Part shown: positions 57,620-64,000 of the stretch, in pieces
How positions within the stretch are numbered: the stretch's first letter is position 1
Layout of the letters: each line of letters starts with the position of its first letter
NCBI RefSeq assembly: GCF_020520425.1
Contig: NC_079487.1
Span: forward strand, 132,640,385-132,704,384
Origin: Spinacia oleracea
Lineage: Eukaryota > Streptophyta > Magnoliopsida > Caryophyllales > Amaranthaceae
Direction: 5' to 3'
DNA: 64,000 bases
Program-made: the position numbers and the translations under genes
Notes under the pieces: generated by a model
The model's database searches: none
What the model was told of the DNA's origin: nothing
Seen by the model: only the letters and a program-made list of their open reading frames with translations

Positions 57620-58267
57620 AGAACAAGAACAAGGAGGAAAGACAATGGTTTCTCTCCGACGTTTTCCTTGTCATCCTCTGCTCTCTTGCCATCCTCGGTT
57701 TCCTCTTCCGCCACTTCAACATTTCGTATGCATTCTTTTCTCCTTTAATTTTACTTTTATTATTCTTTAATGTTTTATACTAGTATTTATGATTTCCCCA
57801 TTTCTTTTTAGGGTTCTATTTTCCCCCAATTTTGTTTGCTTCAATCGGTTTCAAAATTGAATCTGGGTTTATTTTTCAGATTTTAAATACTCCGTTCTCT
57901 GTAGAAGTTTCTTTATTTATTTGGGTTTTGGCTGAATTTTGATTTTGAATTCAGCAAATGGTGTTTTGTTATGATGAAAATACTTAAAAGAGTAGAGTAT
58001 TTAATTCTGTCTATTGGATTACTGGAGAAATATAGAGTAATTAAATTCTGTTTATTGGGTTTGGATTGGGTTTTATTGTGCTGGGAATATGGAGATAATG
58101 ATTTTATTTGGTTGTCTTTGAAAATGCAGGGTACCTGTGAATCCATAATGGCAAATTTCACAAGATACTGCTAACAGCATCTTCGCATGTTTGGCTAATA
58201 CTGTTGGGGCTGCTGAGTCTGTTCTTCAAGTTGCGGCTGCGGGCCATGATAAGAGGCTCCTTTTTAG
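57570..58267 (+). pseudogene. Two-exon gene fragment, possibly reticulon-like
   Basis: The start at 57570 leads into a Gln run from a CAG repeat. A second frame then reads QWFLSDVFLVILCSLAILGF and on to HFNIS, a membrane segment ending at a GT donor (exon end 57725). Exon 2 (58130-58267) continues in phase as VPVNP, a TAA, then WQISQDTANSIFACLANTVG and AAESVLQVAAAGHDKRLLFR. Two faults break it: the frame changes near 57640 and the TAA at 58146. The order (membrane hairpin, helix, AAxGxDxxLFF) recalls the reticulon domain of plant RTNLB proteins, but I am not certain. Downstream exons are absent; a lipase fragment follows instead. Confidence 0.5.
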
Positions 58268-59165
58268 GTATATCATTTTAGTCATATATACCTCTATTGA
58301 TTTTGCTAATAGTAATTTACATTGATGTGCATTTTATGTAGTACTTTTACTCCTTGTGTTTCTTGCCAATTTGCACTGTTTGTAGTACTCTTACTACTTG
58401 TGTTTGTACCCGAAAATCGCCCCGAAAATGAAGAATTGGTTTTATCTATGAGGGTTTGGATGCATTTGAAATGGGAAAATTCCCACCACATCAGGGATAA
58501 AACATTGTACAAGTTTTCGGTTATTTATAAACAGTTAGTAAATAGTAATTAAATATCTAGTCAGTGGCAGTTTTCTCGTACCATCATCCACTGGTTGTAC
58601 CAACGAGAATAGTATAGGCAAAGCTATTTACCTGTCCATATACTTGGACTTTGAGAGCAAATGTGCCTGGAAATAGTTTTGGTTATACCTTTCAAGGTAA
58701 AACCGGTTGCACGTTTGAGTGATGTGTTCTCGCACTTGCAAATAACACTACTTTAGATGGCAAACAATGTATTTAAATTAGATTTCCCTCTAAAAAATCT
58801 ATTAGAGACAGAGTAGATAACTTAGATGGCTACCTACTCCATCACACATAGGCGACTTCTATTGACCAATGCCGCTCTGCATCACTTAAATTATCGCCTT
58901 ATCTGTGGTTTGTTAACTGAGTATTTAATTAATTAATTAATCTAATTAATTAATACTGTCTACTTCCAGTGTTCCAGTCAAGAAATCACATGCTGTTGTC
59001 GATTTAACTAATCAAATAGTGTTGGTTTAATATTTTCTACGTTGACTTCAACCATGTTGTTCAGCTTTAAATATGACGTAAATGAAGTTTAACAAGTGTC
59101 CATGAACACTCGCTGGAAAAACCATACACATAAATTGATTAACATAAATATAAAGTTTGCACACA
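58268..59165. other. Intergenic, promoter side of the ankyrin gene
   Basis: Apart from the lipase fragment, no features. TTAATTAATTAATTAA repeats near 58925-58955. No certain TATA element assigned. Confidence 0.35.
58390..58512 (-). pseudogene. Fragment of an At4g10955-like lipase
   Basis: The minus strand reads LSLMWWEFSHFKCIQTLIDK then TNSSFSG, aligning with PWWWEFFHFKPVKTLRDQVDSSVIG of the lipase at 50353-53774. No further lipase sequence is joined to it. An isolated exon fragment, too short to work. Confidence 0.7.
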
Positions 59166-62100
59166 ATGACATCCATATCTAAAGATGAGGGTGGTGAGGG
59201 TTATGCGTTTATTAACGCTGAGATGTACCGGTACGTGGTCACCGGAAAAGTTAACGACTTCCACAACACCGTCTCATCAGAAGTTAATGTACTTAAGCTT
59301 CAGTGTGCAATGGATAAGAGTAATGTTCTTCATATTGCTTCCAGATTTGGACAAGTAGATCTGGTTAATTACATTCTAAGAAAATGGCCAGCACTGATGC
59401 TTCAGGGGAACTTTCAAGGAGATCTTCCCATTCACTCGGCCTTGAAGACGGGTGAACTCGCCGCTGTCAAAGCCCTGACTTGCTGGATACAGAAAAACAA
59501 CAAAGCAGAACAAGTACTGGGGTGGAACAACAATGGTGGAAGGAACACTGCACTGCACATTGCCTTGGAATATGATGAAGAGCGAATAGCACAGGACTTG
59601 GTTGAACTGTATCCACCCGCGTCTTATGTTATGAACAAAGAGGGATTTTTTCCTTTGTACCTAGCCATCAAGAAAGAGCTTACAGATTTGGTCAAGGACA
59701 TGTTACAGAGGCTGCAACCTCTAAAATATGATGTCCTTGGCTGTTTGGCAAGAGGTCAGTCGGTACTACATGCTGCCGTTTCTGCCAAGAGAACAGGTGC
59801 ACTATTCCACTTTATTATTTGGTATCAGTTTGTTACTCTTAATTACTTGTAAACTAGATTTTTCTCGTGCTAATCCAGAGTATAGAAGAATGAATATTAT
59901 AATCTTAATTTGAAATATTATTTGATGAGATATGTAAGGAAAATTAAAGTTATGACTTATGAGGGATTTTGTTTGATTTATTTCAAAATACTTACTCGGC
60001 GGAGAGTTGAAATCGGATTGGATCTATTGACCACCGAGCCAAACTAGTTTCATGCTTTCATATATGTGTTGTTTGGAAACTGATTTTGGCACATCACATA
60101 AAGATTTCAGCACCACTCTATGTGACTATGTGAGTAGAGAACAGAAAACTGCACTCTCACAGTGGGTGTGCCAAAATCAACATTTGGTGTGTTAAAAACA
60201 TTTCCCGTATTGTTTTTATGGTGATCGATTTTTTATACCAACTCACTGCAGAAATGTTGGAGTACTTGCTTAGCTATGATGATGATAAGCTAATCGATTT
60301 AACAGACCAAGAAGGGTGGACAGCCTTAACTTATGCAGCTTGTAGGGGTTATTTGAAGAAAGTTGAAATATTTCAAAGAAAAGTTCCACATAGTGCATTT
60401 ATATGCAACAAAGATAAATCCTTTCCAATTCACCTGGCTGTTCTTGGGGGCCATATTAGTATCATCGATCAGCTAGCTAGCACAATGTTCCTGCTCAATG
60501 CGAAGGGTCAGAATATTCTTCATTTGGCAACATTGACAGCTGACTCTCAATTAGTCTCTCATCTGCTGAAAAACTTACCTGGTATGGACTCGTTAATCAA
60601 TCAGAAAGACGAAGATGGCAACACTCCGTTGCACTTGGCAACTCTAGCTAAGCATGTTGAGATTGTTGAATTCATTATTCAAGATGGACGGGTCAATATT
60701 CGACTGATGAACAAGGAAGGGTTCGCAGCAATTGGCTTGGCCAAGAAATTGAGGATTGAAGGTTTAGACAAAAATGTGGCGCAGAGACTAACTTTGATCT
60801 TAGAAAGGGCTAAAAGTAAAATTAAGAGTTTTCCAATTGATGACAAGATGTATCAAGTCTTGCTCCATGGGAAATTGAGTGAACTGAATCAAATGGTTTT
60901 AGACAAAGGGTTTAAGCTGAAGGACCTTGGATGCCCTGAAGACGGCAATACTATACTTCACATTGCAGCTAGTTTGGATCAGCATCAGCTTGCAGGTGAG
61001 CTTCTACAGCGGTATGGATGCGGCATACTAATGGAGCAAGCAAATAATAAGGGTAACCTACCAATTCATTCAGCTGCAAAGGCAGGCAAGTTGCAGTCCC
61101 TTGAAGCTCTTTTTCTGGGGTCAAACTTCCCTTTGGATCACGTATGTAAAAGGCCGAATATGGAAGGAAACACAGCACTGCATATTGCGGTGCTAAGAAA
61201 TCATAATGAATTGGCCAACTACTTGTATGAGAAATGTCCACAAGCAGCATACTGCTTAAACAAGAACGAGGTTTGCCCCTTGTTTCTGGCCATCATCAAT
61301 TGGGGTGAGAACGATCTAGTCAACCGTATGATCCATGGACTGCAAGGCAATATGCAACTTTATAACCTGATAAGGGGGAAATCAGTAGTCCACGTAGGAA
61401 TTTCTGCAAAGAAGTCGGGTAAGTGAATTAGACTTGCAAATTATTTGTGAAATTTCTTGTATGCGCACCCAGAAATAAGATAGACAAGCTTGATCATATG
61501 CTATGTTGCTTAGTTTGTGAGCAGGAAAATGTGTACGTGCACTCCAAAAGTCGTCAATTTGGATGACTTTTCAATAGCTGCCAGGAAACTGTAGCTATTG
61601 CAATTGAACTTTAGGCACGTTCCTAAACGCTGGACATATTGCGATTAATTGAATTCTAATCTAAATTCTTTTCAAATAATGCAGCTATATTAGAGAGCAT
61701 AATTGAAATAGCTCCGGAGCTGGTGGATTCATTCGACAGTGAAGGGAGGAACCCACTTTCTTACGCAGCTCACATTGGTTATGTTAAGGGGGTTAAATTA
61801 TTGCTAGCAAAATTTCCATCTATTAAATTTAAGCGTGATAAAGATGAGGATGGATCCTTTCCAATTCATCATGCTGCAAAAGAGGGGCATGTCAAGATCA
61901 TCAAATTGCTTCATCCCACAATATGTTTGCTGACTAACAGGGGCCAAAACATTCTACATGTAGCAGCAGACATAGGCAAATGGAGAGTTATTGCGTATTT
62001 GCTGAAATTGCAAGAGTTTAAGGAGCTAATCAATACAGGTGATGATGATGGTAACACTCCACTACATTTGGCTGTGAAAGGCTTTCATCTGAGAACTGTG

Positions 62101-63201
62101 GCTCGTTTGATGAAGGAAAAACATAATATCAACAGCAATGCAATCAACAACGAGTTGTCTATAGCTAGACAAATGTTTTGTGAAGACGAATATCCAAAGT
62201 GGAAGGTACATGCTCACCTTCTTTGCCTCCCATATATACCTTCACATTTTACATAATAACTTAAGCTCTGTTAAGTTCACCTTATTTCCCCTTATTTCAG
62301 GGAAAATAAGTTCAGATAAGTTAGGAAATAGGCTGACAAGTACAATTTATACCTAAAATAAGTTTTGATAAGTTCAGATAAGTTCAGAAAAAATAAGTGA
62401 AAATCATTAGGTGAATAGAACGCACCCTTAGTATACACATATTGCAAAACTCGAATTGTTGCAAATATTAAGAAATGAAGAAGCATTATACATGAGTAGA
62501 TCAAGTTTACAAGAATTGAATTGATCATAATGCAGATCCAACGTATGGACTCATTGTTGAGAAGAGTCGATGGGAAAAGAACTTGTCTTATTATAGAAAC
62601 AAGAAATGATGAGCATGGACATAAAAGTAAAGAAAAGAAGTACAACTTAAACAAGCAGCAGGAAGCTGAAGCAAGTGTAGCAACTAATAAGAACAACGAT
62701 TCATCATCCAACAACACCACGGAAATGGAAATGAAATCAAAGGCTATCAAGGAGAAAGCGAGTTTCCTGTTGGTGGTAGCAACACTAACAATCAGCGCAA
62801 CATTTTCCGCGACATTACACCCTCCTGGTGGCTACAATCATGACACAGGCTTGCCACTTTTGTCATCAAATAGAGGTTTCAAAGTGTTTTTACAGGCTAA
62901 CAGTCTAGCCTGTTTCTGTGCAATAACATCGGCTTTATTGCTGATTGTTACCATGTTTATGGAACATAAAGAGCACAGAAATTTCACCGTGAATACAGGA
63001 GGGATTTTCCTCTACCTAGGGCTCGTGGGCATGACAGTCGGTTTTTCTGCGGGGTTAACTTGTGTATTTACAGATATGCACTGGAATGCCCTGATGTTCA
63101 TAGGAATGGTTACCACAATTACTATGGTGTTTGTGGTGTATCCTATTTTTTATGGAGTTGCTTTGGGTGCTATGTCAAGATATTTTCAAAAGGTATTGTA
63201 A
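59166..63201 (+). CDS. Ankyrin-repeat PGG-domain membrane protein (ACD6/ITN1-like) with doubled ankyrin array
   Basis: Exons 59166-59796, 60252-61418, 61685-62205 and 62536-63201 give 994 residues, phases agreeing. Ankyrin units are many, e.g. NVLHIASRFGQVDLVNYIL, GNTPLHLATLAKHVEIVEF and GNTPLHLAVKGFHLRTVAR. Exon 4 carries the PGG domain (FLLVVATLTISATFSATLHP, then PGG at about residues 870-872) and four membrane segments (about 850-866, 895-914, 932-955, 962-984). The family acts at membranes in defence and salt or ABA signalling; ACD6 promotes salicylic-acid-dependent immunity. Usual length is about 450-700. The excess comes from an internal duplication (A-B-A-B), described under findings. 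The start at 59166 is preferred; the frame has no earlier ATG. Confidence 0.9.
60070..60195. mobile_element. Possible small MITE in ankyrin intron 1
   Basis: TGATTTTGGCACATCACA is mirrored by GGGTGTGCCAAAATCA. Weak, short inverted repeats only; target duplication not seen. Confidence 0.3.
62265..62428. mobile_element. hAT-like MITE, family A, in ankyrin intron 3
   Basis: Right end AGGTGAATAGAACGCACCCT intact; the left end CTCTGTTAAGTTCACCTTA is diverged. Interior AAGTTCAGATAAG units as in the other copies. Confidence 0.75.
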
Positions 63202-63441
63202 ATAAGGGGTTCGGACTTGTAATCTATGTAATCTATGTACACAGACCTTCAGTTTCAAAGACTAGATCAATACTTTGACTCTGTTTGGCAACACTAGCTG
63301 AAATAAAGGTGGAACTGATAAGTTTGCTAAAATGTAAAAAATTGTTGTAGTGGTTAATGCAAGACCTTACAAATGAAACAAAACAAACACTGATCCTGTG
63401 CCATGTACAACTTTTATTAAAATTTGTTTATTATTAAATAT

Positions 63442-63768
63442 TACTCCCTCCGTCTCTTTTTGTTTTTTACGTTTGGTATTTTACACGCGTTTTAATGACT
63501 AATTAATTTGCATTGAAATTACTCTACTTTTTTATTTAAACAATAAAAATTACGTTAATTTATAATGTTTTCACTTTTATCAAAAATCTGACATTGGGAA
63601 AATGAGAAATATTTAATATCCAATGGATTTAATTGGTTAAAATAATATTTGGGCACAAATTCTGATAGAATATTAATGTATTATGTGATAATATAAAAAG
63701 AAATGTAAAGAACAAAATGAGACACCCAAAATGGAATACGTAAAAAACAAAAAGAGACGGAGGGAGTA
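63442..63768. mobile_element. Stowaway-type MITE
   Basis: TACTCCCTCCGTCTCTTTTTG at the left mirrors CAAAAAGAGACGGAGGGAGTA at the right. The mirror extends to a further TTTTTTACG/CGTAAAAAA. 327 bp with TA at both ends. Confidence 0.9.
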
Positions 63769-64000
63769 GTATAGATGTGGGCATGTGTCCTATATTCGTT
63801 ATAAAATCATCGTTTTTTTAATGGTATGTATTGTTAAAAGATGAGAACATCAATATTAAATGTGTTGCAGATCGTTATCATAACGAATCACTAATCAATA
63901 TCAGTGTTTCAAAAAGCGCGCTTTTAAGCTCGAAGCTCTAGGGCAAACGGGCAAAACGCTTAATTAGGTTTGAGCGAAGCTCCTGTGATTAAGCTCGCCG
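63769..64000. other. Window-edge sequence
   Basis: From about 63910 a GC-richer stretch (AAAAAGCGCGCTTTTAAGCTCGAAGC, with repeated AAGCTC words) looks like the start of another repeat that continues off the window. Confidence 0.3.

Noticed and set aside
57505-57714. Minus-strand Ala-rich frame
   Set aside because: Antisense of a CAG repeat; the plus strand has splice-consistent exons.

Overview
Plant nuclear DNA, most likely a core eudicot. The genes have many short introns with GT..AG borders, and the sequence between them is AT-rich and packed with small plant transposons: Stowaway/mariner-type, hAT, Mutator-type and PIF/Harbinger-like MITEs, Helitron ends, a TRIM, a Copia element, SINEs and LINEs. 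The abundance of CTCCCTCCG-ended MITEs would suit Caryophyllales or Amaranthaceae, but that placement is a guess.

Seven genes look intact. In order they are: a FAM32A-like nuclear protein (482-2070, +); a plastid-type protein with a DUF3820-like domain (17203-17955, +); a WLM-domain (Wss1-like) metalloprotease with two RanBP2 zinc fingers (18648-20533, -); an F-box protein (25594-27323, +); a DUF1666 protein (31211-34992, +); a Pumilio RNA-binding protein (37438-42439, +); and an ankyrin-PGG membrane protein of the ACD6/ITN1 type with a doubled ankyrin array (59166-63201, +). Exon borders were set by splice consensus, preserved phase and protein continuity, and every model closes to an exact codon count.

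Broken genes: a class-3 lipase of the At4g10955-like type (50353-53774, -), cut near its C-terminus by a hAT MITE with a perfect 8-bp target-site duplication; a possible reticulon-like 5' gene fragment (57570-58267, +) with a frameshift and a stop; and beside it a second short lipase fragment (about 58390-58512, -).

Repeat layout. 2.5-16.7 kb is a transposon-rich block: LINE remnant, TA repeat, Stowaway, two tandem Helitron-like elements with a 1.78-kb long-TIR MULE in one of them, a hAT MITE beside a complete TRIM, and a Copia-type element with intact LTRs holding a 1.6-kb mariner-type element in gag. 43.3-49.3 kb is a 6-kb Mutator-like element whose interior is studded with a TGTTCT motif. 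49.3-50.35 kb is a Helitron cluster ending at the lipase stop codon. 54.1-56.3 kb has a LINE-type retroposon and a SINE, both with target-site duplications. Introns and UTRs of the real genes also carry many MITEs.

The genes share no evident pathway. They are ordinary neighbours in a euchromatic plant region. The main novelty is in how elements nest in, break and reshape genes.
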